Source of the DNA: Candidatus Saccharimonadota bacterium
Lineage (GTDB): Bacteria > Patescibacteriota > Saccharimonadia > Saccharimonadales > Saccharimonadaceae
Assembly (NCBI GenBank): GCA_009785325.1
Contig: WQWN01000001.1
Location: forward strand, 124,001-188,000
Length of the DNA: 64,000 bases
Direction of reading: 5' to 3'
Shown: piece after piece, positions 52,227 through 61,965 of the stretch
How positions within the stretch are numbered: position 1 is the stretch's first letter
How the letters are laid out: each line of letters begins with the position of its first letter
Notes under the pieces: generated by a model
Databases searched by the model: none
Told to the model about the DNA's origin: nothing
What the model saw: the letters and a program-made list of their open reading frames with translations, nothing else
Made by a program: the position numbers and the translations under genes

Positions 52227-53297
52227 ATGACTAGGATTGATTTGCAGATCGAAAAATTGGAAGCTGAGATGAGCGAATTGGAGGGTTTTTTAAGTGCACC
52301 TGGAGCGTACGCAGATAAGGAATTTGGGGCGAAGAATCGGCGATTTGCGGAGCTGAAAGGTTTGATTGAGGTCGGGAAGAGGCGGGAGTTGCTAGAGAAA
52401 AACCTAGTGGAGGCGCGAGGACTGGTTGATGATGCGGAGATAGGAGAAATAGCAAAGATAGATATTGCGGAGATCGAAGAGGAGCTGGAGAGGATTGAGG
52501 CGGAGCTGTTTGCGATGCTGGCGCCAAAAAATCCAAATGACGATAAAGACGTGATCGTAGAGATTCGTGCAGGGGCGGGCGGAGACGAGGCAAGCTTGTT
52601 CGCGTCGGAGTTATATCGAGCGTATCTGCGATACACAGAGAATCAGGGACTAAAGACGGAATTAATGAGCGAATCACGGAATGATACTGGTGGATATAAA
52701 GAGGTAGTCTTTGCAGTGAAAGGTAGTGGAGCGTATGCGAAGTTGAAGTTTGAGGGTGGAGTGCATCGGGTTCAGCGAGTACCTATGACTGAGTCGCAAG
52801 GGCGGATTCATACGAGCACGGTGACAGTGGCGGTACTACCAGAGGCGGAAGAGACAGATATCGAGATTAAGTCGTCGGATCTGCGGGTGGATGTTTTCCG
52901 AGCAGGTGGACATGGCGGACAGAGTGTTAATACTACTGACTCGGCAGTGAGAATTACTCACCTGCCCTCTGGTATTGTAGTGACAAATCAGGATGAGAAA
53001 TCACAGATAAAAAATCGTGAGAAAGCGATGACAATTTTGCGCTCGAGACTACTGCAAGATAAGATAGAAAAAGAGGCAAAAGAGCTAGGAGATAAGCGAC
53101 GGTCGCTGATCGGGACTGGAGATCGGAGTGAGAAGATTAGGACCTACAATTATCCTCAGGATCGAATCACAGATCATCGGATCGGGTTTTCGCGAAGTAA
53201 TATCCCAGCAGCAATGGCGGGTGAAATTGAAGATTTGATTGAGAATTTAGTAGCACAAGAACGGGAACTGATGGCGCAGGGGGCGAGTGAGGATTAA
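52227..53297 (+). CDS. prfA: Peptide chain release factor 1
   Basis: RF1 ends translation at UAA and UAG. The protein (356 residues from this start) has the GGQ motif in [21 protein letters not shown]. The tripeptide anticodon, PAT in E. coli, reads PMT here ([15 protein letters not shown]). TATAAT at 52211-52216 overlaps the ORF-track ATG (52215); the real start is ATG 52227, 10 nt after the -10 box. It overlaps prmC by 11 nt, the usual pairing with its methylase. Confidence 0.96.
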   Translation: MTRIDLQIEKLEAEMSELEGFLSAPGAYADKEFGAKNRRFAELKGLIEVGKRRELLEKNLVEARGLVDDAEIGEIAKIDIAEIEEELERIEAELFAMLAPKNPNDDKDVIVEIRAGAGGDEASLFASELYRAYLRYTENQGLKTELMSESRNDTGGYKEVVFAVKGSGAYAKLKFEGGVHRVQRVPMTESQGRIHTSTVTVAVLPEAEETDIEIKSSDLRVDVFRAGGHGGQSVNTTDSAVRITHLPSGIVVTNQDEKSQIKNREKAMTILRSRLLQDKIEKEAKELGDKRRSLIGTGDRSEKIRTYNYPQDRITDHRIGFSRSNIPAAMAGEIEDLIENLVAQERELMAQGASED

Positions 53298-54093
53298 AGA
53301 CTGGCTGAAGGGGGCGGAGAGGGTTTTGAGCGATGTGGGCGTAAAGTCGAGTGCTTTAGATGCGGAATTACTTTTGGTGGACGAGATGGGAGTGGAGCGA
53401 ACTTATCTGCACGCGCATGGAGATATAGAGCTGGAGGTCGAGGTAGTGAAGAAAGTTGATGAAAAACTAGCGCGACGAGCGACGCGAACTCCCCTTGCCT
53501 ACGTGCGAGGGTTTAAGGAATTTTATGGACGTAAATTCGTGGTGACAGAGGATGTTTTGGTGCCGCGACCAGAGACAGAAGAGGTAATCGAAGTACTGAG
53601 ACGACTAGGGCTTGACCCGAAGGTGCGCGCGGCAGATGTCGGAACTGGGAGTGGAGTGATCGGTATTACAGTATGGCTGGAAGGGCTAGCCGGTGATGTA
53701 GTTTTAATCGATAAAAATACGCGGGCGCTGGAAGTTGCAAGGAAAAATGCGAAAGAACTAGGGGCGGAGGTGGTGTTAGTTGAGGGAGATTTATTGACTG
53801 GTATAGGCGAAGAATTTGACGTGGTGATGGCGAATTTACCATACGTGGACGAAGATTGGGAAGTATCGAAAGAGACGAGATTTGAGCCGAGAGAGGCGCT
53901 TTTTGCTGATGATGAGGGGTTAGAGTTGTATAAAAAATTAGTACAACAAACGCCCAGTATACTAGTGAGTGGGGGGTATTTGGTGATGGAGGCAGACGTG
54001 CGACAACATAATAAGTTGATCGAACTTGGACAGAAAACTGGGTTTGAACTGGTCGAAGTTTCTGATTTGATTGTGGTGATGAAACTGCTATAG
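53287..54093 (+). CDS. prmC: Release factor glutamine N5-methyltransferase
   Basis: Methylates the GGQ glutamine of RF1 and RF2. The 268-residue protein has an N-terminal helical domain (residues 1-75, with [15 protein letters not shown]), SAM motif [13 protein letters not shown], and the catalytic motif NLPYV (usual NPPY; the second position is Leu). The start is GTG inside prfA. Both substrates, RF1 and RF2, are encoded in this window. Confidence 0.94.
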   Translation: MRIKDWLKGAERVLSDVGVKSSALDAELLLVDEMGVERTYLHAHGDIELEVEVVKKVDEKLARRATRTPLAYVRGFKEFYGRKFVVTEDVLVPRPETEEVIEVLRRLGLDPKVRAADVGTGSGVIGITVWLEGLAGDVVLIDKNTRALEVARKNAKELGAEVVLVEGDLLTGIGEEFDVVMANLPYVDEDWEVSKETRFEPREALFADDEGLELYKKLVQQTPSILVSGGYLVMEADVRQHNKLIELGQKTGFELVEVSDLIVVMKLL

Positions 54094-54095
54094 GT

Positions 54096-55352
54096 CTATT
54101 GACTGAATGCGCCTAGTGTGACTGGAATAGTTAGTTCTTGAGTTCCACGGAGGACAGTAAGCTGGATAGTAGTACCAACTGAATGTTCGGCGGCGAGAGT
54201 AGCGACACTGCCAGCAGGACCAACTTCGATACCGTTGACGTGAGTAATAATGTCACGATCGCGCAGACCTGCTCTGTCAGCAGGACTACCTGACGCAACA
54301 GCGCTACCGCCACGCTCGTTGAAAATGTAAGCGCCGCGGCGAATAGGATAGCCTTCGCGCGCGAGATCGAAACGGATCGCAACGTCTGGAGTAATAGTAA
54401 TGAACTGAACTCCAATAAATGGACGCTCGACTCGGTGGTTTTCAAGAACGCCTGCGAGCATGCCTTTGACAGCGCCAATCGGGATGGCGAAGCCGATATT
54501 TTGGGACTCGGTAGCAACAGCGGTATTAATCCCGATAACTTCGCCTGCGGCGTTTACGAGCGGACCACCTGAATTACCTGGGTTAATAGCGGTATCAGTC
54601 TGAATGAGGTCAGTAAGAGTCTCTGTGCGCCCTGCCCCGTCTGCAGCGACTACAGTACGCCCCATACCAGAAATAATGCCAGCAGTGACAGTATTTTGAT
54701 ATTGACCGAGAGCATTGCCGATAGCAATAACAGGCTGGCCGACAGATATAGTACGAGAACTGCCGAGAGTGGCATATGGGAAGTCGTCTCGGTTGGAACG
54801 AATTTTTAGGAAAGCGATATCATTGAGCGGATCGACACCGACAAGCTCGATATCGTCGAAAGTGTCGCCATAGTGGGTCACGACAGATAGAGATGACTGA
54901 GTTACGCCTTCGACAACGTGCTTGTTAGTAAGGATATAGCCATTACTGCTGACTATAATCCCTGTGCCAGCACTCTGGCTGGAGCCTCCAAAGAGTCCTG
55001 TACGACCAACAGTCCCGACGATCGAAACTACACTAGGTGAAACTTGATTTACGACAGACTCGATAGATACGCTGTCGAAAGTAGCAGAGTTACCATCAGT
55101 GGTGTGATGCTGAACTGTGACAGTGTCAGGCTGGTTGATAAGGACGTAAACAGCAACACTGAGGCTACCGATAGAAATTATAAGGCAGCAGATAACGGCG
55201 GTAACGAGGATAGGAACGACAGGACGTCTGGAGTTTTTAGGAGGAATGGACTGCGGCTGAAACTGAGGTGGACGAGGCTGGTGTGAGCGATACGAGTGAA
55301 CATGAACTGAGTTAGTACCGCTGAGTTGATTGATTGGTTGTTGGTTTTGCAT
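54096..55352 (-). CDS. HtrA/DegP-like serine protease with PDZ domain
   Basis: A 418-residue membrane-anchored extracytoplasmic protease. After a Pro/Gln-rich cytoplasmic N terminus and a helix (residues 48-73) comes a trypsin-like domain with His in ILTNKHVVEG, Asp in LNDIAFLKI and Ser in NPGNSGGPLV, then one PDZ domain (residues 330-415, SPADRAGLRDRDIITHVNG). This is the single-PDZ HtrA layout of Gram-positive bacteria. It handles misfolded exported proteins. It converges with prmC, leaving almost no gap. Confidence 0.95.
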   Translation of the reverse strand: MQNQQPINQLSGTNSVHVHSYRSHQPRPPQFQPQSIPPKNSRRPVVPILVTAVICCLIISIGSLSVAVYVLINQPDTVTVQHHTTDGNSATFDSVSIESVVNQVSPSVVSIVGTVGRTGLFGGSSQSAGTGIIVSSNGYILTNKHVVEGVTQSSLSVVTHYGDTFDDIELVGVDPLNDIAFLKIRSNRDDFPYATLGSSRTISVGQPVIAIGNALGQYQNTVTAGIISGMGRTVVAADGAGRTETLTDLIQTDTAINPGNSGGPLVNAAGEVIGINTAVATESQNIGFAIPIGAVKGMLAGVLENHRVERPFIGVQFITITPDVAIRFDLAREGYPIRRGAYIFNERGGSAVASGSPADRAGLRDRDIITHVNGIEVGPAGSVATLAAEHSVGTTIQLTVLRGTQELTIPVTLGAFSQ

Positions 55353-55383
55353 TTTCCCTCCCTGAGTTGATTGATTGGTTTAT

Positions 55384-56190
55384 TTAAAATATGACAGGAT
55401 CCGAAAATCCGATAAGCATAATTACGATGATAAGTAATGAGAATAATATAGGAACGAAAACGTCCGAGAGACGAACACGACCGTCGTGGTTTGTATAAGA
55501 TTTGTATACAGCAAGAACTGAGAAACCAATAAGTGTAGAGATGATAGATAGTTGCGGAATGATGAGAGTAGTCCCTATAACAGAGTAACTGACAAGCCAG
55601 TGGTAGGAAATCCAGGCAAGCTGTGCAATAAAGAGACCGAAAATAGATGACATGAAACTAATACCTGTTTCAGAACCTGCGAGAAGAATGTGACGCGCAA
55701 CAGAGTAGCCAATAACAAAACTAGTGACAACAAGAAAGACTGAGGCGATGGTCGGAAAAGTGACTTCCTCTATAATGAAGAGTGCTTGAGTGGCGGCGAT
55801 AGTACCGAGAAAAAGCGCAGTGGCGGCTTGGATCTCCATCATTATAGTGCTGGAGCGAGGCTTAATGAAGAGAAGCCAGCCAGCATAGAGTGCAGTGAGA
55901 ATAATGAGAGTGAACGAGAGATAATCGCTGTAGGCAGTAAAGATAATAAAGGCAAAACTGAGTCCTACGATGAAATCAACCATGTTTGACTTGACGTTGG
56001 CGAACCAGTATCGGGGGCGGACGGCAAAAATGCGCCACTTACTAAGGATAACGAGAGTAATTGAGATAATGGGAGAATTTGTGATAATAATCATAAATGT
56101 AACTACGGCGGCGAGTAAGAGGTTTAGGGTGATATAAGTCACCTCGCTCAGGATAGAGCGGCTACGAGTGAGTTTCGCAAAGTCGGCCAT
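55384..56190 (-). CDS. Polytopic membrane protein of unknown function
   Basis: Not recognised. A 268-residue protein with about eight hydrophobic helices and short loops; the pair WRIFAVRPRYWFANVKSNMVDF between helices 2 and 3 is the most polar, Arg/Trp-rich part. Its start codon shares a base with the stop of the upstream LCP gene (56190), so the two are tightly coupled. A role alongside glycopolymer attachment, such as a carrier or polymer-handling membrane protein, is a context-based guess. Confidence 0.75.
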   Translation of the reverse strand: MADFAKLTRSRSILSEVTYITLNLLLAAVVTFMIIITNSPIISITLVILSKWRIFAVRPRYWFANVKSNMVDFIVGLSFAFIIFTAYSDYLSFTLIILTALYAGWLLFIKPRSSTIMMEIQAATALFLGTIAATQALFIIEEVTFPTIASVFLVVTSFVIGYSVARHILLAGSETGISFMSSIFGLFIAQLAWISYHWLVSYSVIGTTLIIPQLSIISTLIGFSVLAVYKSYTNHDGRVRLSDVFVPILFSLLIIVIMLIGFSDPVIF

Positions 56191-57785
56191 TAGAGAGCGT
56201 CCTCGCTAGAAATTACGATTATTAGATCGGTAGAAGTATGCGCGAGGTCAACTGGAATGTCGGCGCGAGGACGGATACTAGCATCTGGGAAGAGTCCTTC
56301 TAAACGACGCAGTGTGGCGGGTTTGTCTGTGATGGTGAAAATTTCCATAGAGGCAGAGGGTCGATGAGAGGTGTTAGATACCTGTGTGACGTTGAGGTTG
56401 TGCTCCGTAAGCTGATCAGAGAGACGACCGGCGAGCCCTGCGACATCGGAAGCGTTAAAGACAGCGATGCGGGCAGCTTCCTGTATAGTTTGATCGGAGG
56501 AGATGCGACGACGAATGAAGCTCTGGAGCGGACCGTATTCAAATGTACCTGCGATAGGCACGACGACAGACTGATCACCTATTTGAGTAGGACGAAGTAT
56601 AGGCTCGTCAGGGTCAATAAAGCTGATGGACTGAATATCAGAAGCGTTAGTATTTGTGCCGATATCGAGAAAAGTGCGAACTTCGCTAGTGCGGATATTT
56701 GTACGAACGTTATTGCCGACAGAATTTATTATGGTAGAGACGCGGTTGAGGTTTGTGAGAGTATTAGTACTGACGGCACGCTCGAAGAGAGCGTGAAGGA
56801 TCTTCTGCTGATTGGCTTCTCGGTCGAAATTGGACATAGGAAGTCCAAAGCCGCCGTAAGCACCGCGAGAGCGTGCAAGCAAGAGGGCTCGCTCGCCACT
56901 CATAACAGGAGTAAGGCCATTTGGATAACGAACACAATCACCCCAATAACAATCACGCCAGTTGTGAGTAGGGTCGTAGATACCGCGAGGATCGTCGGAC
57001 TCGATGACGATTTGAACACCACCGACAGCGTCGATAATCTCAACAAATGCCGTGAGATTGACATGGATGAAATACTGGAGGTCGAGACCAGTGATGCGTG
57101 AAACCTGGCGCTTGAGTGCCTCTGAGCCTTCCCGTTCGAGCTCACCGTCGTTTGAAGAACACATGAATTGAGTATTGATACGGGCTCGAAAACCGACAAC
57201 ACAAGGTTCTTCTAGTTCTATCCAGAGGTCGCGAGGAATATGAAACATATAAGCGTCGCGGTCGTCCTGATGGAGACTAATAACCATAATAGTGTCGGTG
57301 AGAAACTCGCCGTCATGACCACCGTCTTCGTCGCTATCCTCCATGGTGCCAAAAATAAGGATATTAGTACGACCGTCCGTATCGACCTGTAAGCGCTCGC
57401 GTTGCAGGAAGCCACCAATACCACCCTCGAAAACGCGGCTACTAGTCCGAGCGGCTATAAAGCCGAGATATACTACAATACCAACAATTACAAGACTAAT
57501 AAGTATTACTACAGTTAAGATGATCCGCTTGGCTAGGCTGCGTTTTTTCTTAGACTTCTGAAGTTTAGACTTTGGATGTTTTTTGGATTTTTTGGTGTCT
57601 GGGGTCTCATCGAGATCGATGTCGTCGAGAGAAAAGTCGTCTGCGCGACGAGCAGAGTTGTCGATAGATAGACGATCGGTGACGATCGGTGATTTAGGGT
57701 GGAGTTTTTCGGTAGGATTAACAGATTCACTGGCGCGACGGCGCACAATAAAGCCATTATCGTTCCTAACACTCTTTTTCTTCAT
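56190..57785 (-). CDS. LCP family transferase with LytR C-terminal domain
   Basis: A 531-residue paralogue of the LCP protein at 3115. A long Lys/Ser-rich cytoplasmic region (residues 1-85), one helix (residues 88-112), the LCP catalytic domain (TNILIFGTMED, YMFHIPRDLWIEL, LLARSRGAYGG) and a C-terminal LytR_C domain (IAVFNASDVAGLAGRLSDQL onward). It should attach undecaprenyl-linked glycopolymer to the wall. No leaderless -10 box is evident at its start. Confidence 0.92.
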   Translation of the reverse strand: MKKKSVRNDNGFIVRRRASESVNPTEKLHPKSPIVTDRLSIDNSARRADDFSLDDIDLDETPDTKKSKKHPKSKLQKSKKKRSLAKRIILTVVILISLVIVGIVVYLGFIAARTSSRVFEGGIGGFLQRERLQVDTDGRTNILIFGTMEDSDEDGGHDGEFLTDTIMVISLHQDDRDAYMFHIPRDLWIELEEPCVVGFRARINTQFMCSSNDGELEREGSEALKRQVSRITGLDLQYFIHVNLTAFVEIIDAVGGVQIVIESDDPRGIYDPTHNWRDCYWGDCVRYPNGLTPVMSGERALLLARSRGAYGGFGLPMSNFDREANQQKILHALFERAVSTNTLTNLNRVSTIINSVGNNVRTNIRTSEVRTFLDIGTNTNASDIQSISFIDPDEPILRPTQIGDQSVVVPIAGTFEYGPLQSFIRRRISSDQTIQEAARIAVFNASDVAGLAGRLSDQLTEHNLNVTQVSNTSHRPSASMEIFTITDKPATLRRLEGLFPDASIRPRADIPVDLAHTSTDLIIVISSEDAL

Positions 57786-57858
57786 AACCTTCTGATTTTA
57801 GCACAAAACGTAGTGAAATTGAACGCGGAGACGGATGGTTTGTGTTAGAATTAATGCT

Positions 57859-58473
57859 ATGGAAACGAAAGTAGCAAAGACGACATTTCTGCAACGGAAC
57901 CCAATCGTGAAGGACGGAATAAGTATTGTTGGGTTTATTGTAGCGGTGTTGATCGGAACTTTCATTCTGAACAATTATGTATTTCGAAGCTACAACGTGG
58001 TTGGTGGAAGTATGGAAGGTACATTGAGTCCTGGAGATCGGATAATTGTGAATCGACTACCCGTAACATGGGCGCACTTGAGAAACCAGCACTACCTACC
58101 GCCACGCGGGCAGATTATTGTGGCGGAAAATCCGCGCTTTTTGGGGCATGGGCCGGATCAATTTATCATAAAGAGAGTGGTGGCTTTTGAAGGGGAGCGT
58201 GTAGTAGTGCAGGATGGGATCTTAACTGTGTATAATGACGAATTTCCTGAGGGGTTTCGGCCAGACGAAGATTTTGGTGGCGAGCCGAAAACGTATACTT
58301 CAGGAGAAATAGACGTGATCGTGCCAAGAGGTGAGGTTTTTGTGGTGGGGGATAATCGTGAAGGGAGTAGTTCACATGACTCTCGAAATGGACTAGGAAC
58401 AATACCGTTGTTTGATATTGTAGGGCCAGCGGGTGTGAGAATTTATCCGTTTAACCGGATGCGAACGTTTTAG
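57859..58473 (+). CDS. lepB: Signal peptidase I
   Basis: Type I signal peptidase of 204 residues from this start. One N-terminal helix (residues 20-42), catalytic Ser in VVGGSMEGTL, catalytic Lys in FIIKRVVAFEGE, and the C-terminal box FVVGDNREGSSSHDSRNGLG. It releases Sec-exported proteins such as the surface proteins here. TAGAAT (57846-57851) ends 7 nt before ATG 57859, so the ORF-track GTG-like start at 57835 is upstream of the promoter and rejected. Its end overlaps convergent parB by 4 nt. Confidence 0.94.
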   Translation: METKVAKTTFLQRNPIVKDGISIVGFIVAVLIGTFILNNYVFRSYNVVGGSMEGTLSPGDRIIVNRLPVTWAHLRNQHYLPPRGQIIVAENPRFLGHGPDQFIIKRVVAFEGERVVVQDGILTVYNDEFPEGFRPDEDFGGEPKTYTSGEIDVIVPRGEVFVVGDNREGSSSHDSRNGLGTIPLFDIVGPAGVRIYPFNRMRTF

Positions 58474-59375
58474 TTTTTGATAATGAGTTTTATCTGGCGC
58501 TGGAAGTCTTTTTTGTCTTTGAATTTGATGACTATTTGACCTGAGCCACGGGTGCTGGTGCGGATTTGGACTTTTGACTTCAGGAGAGATTCGAGGCGCT
58601 TGGTTTCGGTTTCGTAGGGGGTGGTTTTGGCTGTGGGGGATTTTTGTGAGGGTTTTTTATTACGGATGGCGACCATGAATTGTTCGATCTCGCGAGCAGA
58701 CCAAGATTCGGCGATGATCTTAGGGAGGATACTTTCGATGATTTCTGGATCGGCGGAGATGAGAGTTCTCGCCTGCCCTTCGGAAAGCTGGCCGTTAGCG
58801 AGAGCGTGTTTGGCGGAGTCGGGTAGTTTTAAGAGGCGGAGATGGTTTGAGATGACAGAGACGGATTTACCACCGACACGCTGAGAGATCTGCTCGAGGG
58901 AGAGGTTGAATTGTTCGCGGAGTTTGAGGTAGGCGGTAGCGATTTCTATGGGGTTGAGATCGTGACGTTTGACGTTTTCGATGAGAGAGATTTCGAGTTT
59001 GTTTTGGTCGCTGAGGGTGCGGACGATAGCGGGGATAGTTTTAAGACCTGCGATCTGGCTGGCGCGGTAACGGCGCTCACCAGCGACGATAGTGTAGGAT
59101 TTTGTGCCTGATTTTACAACAACGATAGGCTGGAGGATGCCGAATTCACGAATTGAGTCGGCTAAGTCCTGTAGGGCGTTCTCGTCGAAGTGGCGACGGG
59201 GCTGGTCAGGGTCGGGGTTAATCTGTGAGACGGGGAGTTCGATAAGTTTACTGACTTGGTGGTCTTCTACAGAGGTGGGGTCAAAAGATTCGTCGAAAAG
59301 ATCCGTAGGAATAAGAGCGTCAAAGCCGCGACCGAGACCTTTTTTGGATTTATTACTTGCTGCTGACACGGTCAA
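58470..59375 (-). CDS. parB: Chromosome partitioning protein ParB (Spo0J)
   Basis: DNA-binding CTP-dependent clamp that loads at parS near the origin. The 301-residue protein has the N-terminal box (PDQPRRHFDENALQDLADSI), the GERRYRAS motif, the helix-turn-helix (LSLEQISQRVGGKSVSVISNHLRLLKLP) and a dimerisation C terminus. It overlaps parA by 23 nt. I saw no canonical parS sequence nearby. ParAB usually lies near oriC, so the origin may be just beyond the right part of the window. Confidence 0.95.
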   Translation of the reverse strand: MTVSAASNKSKKGLGRGFDALIPTDLFDESFDPTSVEDHQVSKLIELPVSQINPDPDQPRRHFDENALQDLADSIREFGILQPIVVVKSGTKSYTIVAGERRYRASQIAGLKTIPAIVRTLSDQNKLEISLIENVKRHDLNPIEIATAYLKLREQFNLSLEQISQRVGGKSVSVISNHLRLLKLPDSAKHALANGQLSEGQARTLISADPEIIESILPKIIAESWSAREIEQFMVAIRNKKPSQKSPTAKTTPYETETKRLESLLKSKVQIRTSTRGSGQIVIKFKDKKDFQRQIKLIIKN

Positions 59376-60123
59376 TTACCTCCTTTGCGAGATTTTTGTA
59401 GGCGCGGGCGCCTTTGCTGAAGCGGTCGTAAGCACCGACAGGGACACCGTGCGAAGGAGCTTCGGCGAGTCGGATATTGCGCGGGATATAGGTACCGAAA
59501 ACTTTTGCGTTGAAGTATTTACTAATTTCGTCCATGACTTGGTTGCTGAGGGTAGTACGAGAATCGACCATCGTCGGAAGGACGCCGAGGAGTTCGAGGC
59601 TAGGGTTCATAGCTTTTTTGACTAGCTTCATACTCTCGAGGAGCTGAGATACACCCTCAAGGGCATAGAACTCAGTCTGGACGGGCATGATGAGGTAATC
59701 TGAAGCTATAAGGCCGTTGACAGTGAGGAGACTAAGGGCGGGCGGACAGTCGATAATAATGAAGTCGTAGTTGTCACGGATGGGGTCGAGAGCTTTTTTG
59801 AGAAGAGCGAAACGACCACTGACCTTTGCAAGTTCGGCCTCGGCGTTTGCGAGATGAGGTGTAGCGGGTGCAATGGATAGGTTTTTGAATTTAGTAGAGA
59901 TGATGATTTGGTCCATAGAGGATTTACTCGTAATAACCTCAGTCATCGTAGACTCAAGGGTAGATTTGTCGATAGCGAGACCAGAACTGGCGTTTCCCTG
60001 GGGATCGAAATCAATGAGAAGGGTGGTTTTGTCTAGCTTTGCAAGATAGTAGGCAAGATTGATCGCCGTCGTAGTTTTGCCGACGCCGCCTTTTTGATTA
60101 GTAATTGCGATTGTAGTTGCCAT
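59353..60123 (-). CDS. parA: Chromosome partitioning ATPase ParA (Soj)
   Basis: Deviant Walker ATPase of 256 residues: NQKGGVGKTTTAINLA (signature Lys included), FDPQGNASSGL and IIDCPPALSLLTVNGL. It works with ParB to segregate origins and position chromosomes. The gap upstream holds a polar octamer (60161-60168) and a small GGCC-GAAAAA-GGCC hairpin. Confidence 0.96.
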   Translation of the reverse strand: MATTIAITNQKGGVGKTTTAINLAYYLAKLDKTTLLIDFDPQGNASSGLAIDKSTLESTMTEVITSKSSMDQIIISTKFKNLSIAPATPHLANAEAELAKVSGRFALLKKALDPIRDNYDFIIIDCPPALSLLTVNGLIASDYLIMPVQTEFYALEGVSQLLESMKLVKKAMNPSLELLGVLPTMVDSRTTLSNQVMDEISKYFNAKVFGTYIPRNIRLAEAPSHGVPVGAYDRFSKGARAYKNLAKEVIDRVSSK

Positions 60124-60199
60124 TTTTATTTGATTGACTGGCCGAAAAAGGCCGATTCTCCCCTGCTCTGTTAAGTATGAGTATTATTGTATCATAATC

Positions 60200-60233
60200 A
60201 AAAACCCACTGCGAGGGTTGCGGTGGGTTTTGT
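60200..60233 (-). terminator. Terminator after rplU
   Basis: AAAACCCAC (60201-60209) and GTGGGTTTT (60223-60231) form a perfect 9-bp stem with 13-nt loop, T-rich on both strands. It ends the rplU transcript before the parAB promoter region. Confidence 0.85.
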
Positions 60234-60251
60234 GGTAATAGTCGGAAGTTT

Positions 60252-60563
60252 TTATTTGATCGAGATGATCTGGATCTCGGAATGTTTCTGGCGATGGCCG
60301 ATTTCTTTGTGGACGCGTTTTTTGCTTTTGTAGCGGATCACGCGGAGTTTTTCGCCCTTTACTGGCTCTTCGTTGGTGACTTTTGCTTTGACTGTCACGT
60401 CTTTGACTGTAGGCTTGCCTACCTCGGTTTTTTCGCCGTCGATAACAAGCAACGCATCAAGAGTGAGCTCTTTTGTGCCTTCCGGGAGGAGGTCCACCAG
60501 GAGGGTCTCTTTTTCGGCGACGAGAAATTGCTTACCGCCGACTTTGATGACTGCTTTTTTCAT
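60252..60563 (-). CDS. rplU: Ribosomal protein bL21
   Basis: A 103-residue large-subunit protein: KAVIKVGGKQFLVAEKETLLVDLL at the N terminus and the RNA-binding motif YKSKKRVHKEIGHRQKHSEIQI at the C terminus. Its usual neighbour rpmA is elsewhere in the window, so the L21-L27 operon has been split. It has an AAGGA-type site before the ATG and its own terminator. Confidence 0.97.
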   Translation of the reverse strand: MKKAVIKVGGKQFLVAEKETLLVDLLPEGTKELTLDALLVIDGEKTEVGKPTVKDVTVKAKVTNEEPVKGEKLRVIRYKSKKRVHKEIGHRQKHSEIQIISIK

Positions 60564-60627
60564 AGATTCCTTTGAAAATTAGTTTGCTTGAGGGATTGTA
60601 CCAGAAACGGGGGAAACTGGCAAGGAT

Positions 60628-61881
60628 CTAGGGGCGAGTGGCAGCGATGAAGTAAGCAGTGGCGAGAACGCCGTACTCGAGAGTGTGGTTGAGACTGAGA
60701 CCAGTCGAAGTATCGCCGATGTCGTCGGTGAGGAAGTTGCCTGTCCAAGAAACGGATTTTTCGGCGTGAGATGTGATGAGCTGGATGAGGTTTGAGTGGT
60801 GTTTGTGGTGCTTGGCTGCGTAGAGGTAGCGGCATTTGTCTTCGATACTGGTTGCGAAGAAATTATTGATGATTCTAGAGCCGAGAGTACGCATGGCGTC
60901 GGGGGTGAGCGGAGACTCTTTATTGTCGAGTATGCGCTGGACTTGGACTTGTTTTTCTGGAGAGAGACGGGATTTGCGATGGTCAAGGTAGTTGGCGAGG
61001 GATTCGCGCAGGGGTTGGGATTTGGCGGCGTGGCGCTCGATGAACCACTGTATGATTTCGCGAGGGATGTTTTCGCCTGTGGTTTCATTGTAGCCGTTGC
61101 GCCAAGTACCTGAGACATTCGCTTCTAGCACGTAGTACTTGCTTGTTTTTTCATCACGGATAATGTCGAGTCCAGCATATTCAAGGTGGAGAAGCGAGGC
61201 GACCCGAGTGGCGATATCGGTGATAGTTTTTAGGATTTCGTCGTTTTCTGGAGTGAGGCGTGTAACGCCAGTACACTTAGCGACAAAGTCAGCGGGGTCG
61301 TCGTTGCCGATTTTACGCATAGCGCTAAAAGGCACGCCGCCGAGTACGAAAACACGATAATCACCGGTACTCTCAATATACGGCGTGACAATCATATCTG
61401 ACCAGTCAGAAATACGACTAGCGTCGTCTGGGTTGTTGATCAGAAATATCCCCTTACCTGTTGTTCCCATATTGGGCTTTACGACAACTGGATATTCGAG
61501 TTTTTGCGCCGACATAGCTTCGTGAAAAGACTCAAGGCTGCCGACTCGGTAGGTAGGTATTGCATACTCGGAAAGGGTAGAATGCTTGAAGAGGAGGTGC
61601 TGGAAGAGTTTACCCGACGTCATAGGGCGGCTATAGACTGTTGTATTTATAGTGATGCGGTCTTTCATGTAGCCAATGCCCGCCATAAGCTCGCCAAGAG
61701 CGAGATCGGAAGCGCGCCAAAATATACACTCGCTAAGTTTGCTTGTAATTTCGCCTGTAGCTATGTCAGTAGAAGTGATCGGGATATGAGCCGCCTTTAC
61801 TCCCATATCTGCAGCTATATCGATAAGACATTTCACAAGCTTATGACCGCTAGGATTACAGTCGACAATGGAGAGTTTCAT
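60628..61881 (-). CDS. ATP-grasp ligase, RimK-like, substrate unknown
   Basis: A 417-residue protein whose centre (residues 95-285) is an ATP-grasp fold: YPVVVKPNMGTTGKGIFLI (ATP-binding Lys and Gly-rich loop), VTPYIESTGDYRVFVLGG and YYVLEANVSGTWRNGYNETTG (Mg-binding Glu and Asn). RimK-type enzymes join a carboxylate to an amine, e.g. adding Glu or other amino acids to proteins or peptides. The C-terminal 130 residues are unusual and unassigned. It lies between L21 and a surface protein, with a strong terminator upstream. Confidence 0.82.
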   Translation of the reverse strand: MKLSIVDCNPSGHKLVKCLIDIAADMGVKAAHIPITSTDIATGEITSKLSECIFWRASDLALGELMAGIGYMKDRITINTTVYSRPMTSGKLFQHLLFKHSTLSEYAIPTYRVGSLESFHEAMSAQKLEYPVVVKPNMGTTGKGIFLINNPDDASRISDWSDMIVTPYIESTGDYRVFVLGGVPFSAMRKIGNDDPADFVAKCTGVTRLTPENDEILKTITDIATRVASLLHLEYAGLDIIRDEKTSKYYVLEANVSGTWRNGYNETTGENIPREIIQWFIERHAAKSQPLRESLANYLDHRKSRLSPEKQVQVQRILDNKESPLTPDAMRTLGSRIINNFFATSIEDKCRYLYAAKHHKHHSNLIQLITSHAEKSVSWTGNFLTDDIGDTSTGLSLNHTLEYGVLATAYFIAATRP

Positions 61882-61910
61882 AAGAACTAGTTTAGCATAG
61901 TGGTTATGGC

Positions 61911-61948
61911 AAATAAAACCTGCCTGTTTATGCGGGCAGGTTTTATTT
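61911..61948 (-). terminator. Strong terminator after the LPVTG surface protein
   Basis: AAATAAAACCTGCC and GGCAGGTTTTATTT form a perfect 14-bp stem with a 10-nt loop. It separates the surface gene at 61966 from the ATP-grasp gene. Confidence 0.9.
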
Positions 61949-61965
61949 AGTGGTGTCCGTCCGTT

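Noticed and set aside
58470-60200. parS site near parAB
   Set aside because: No match close to TGTTTCACGTGAAACA was seen in or around the operon.
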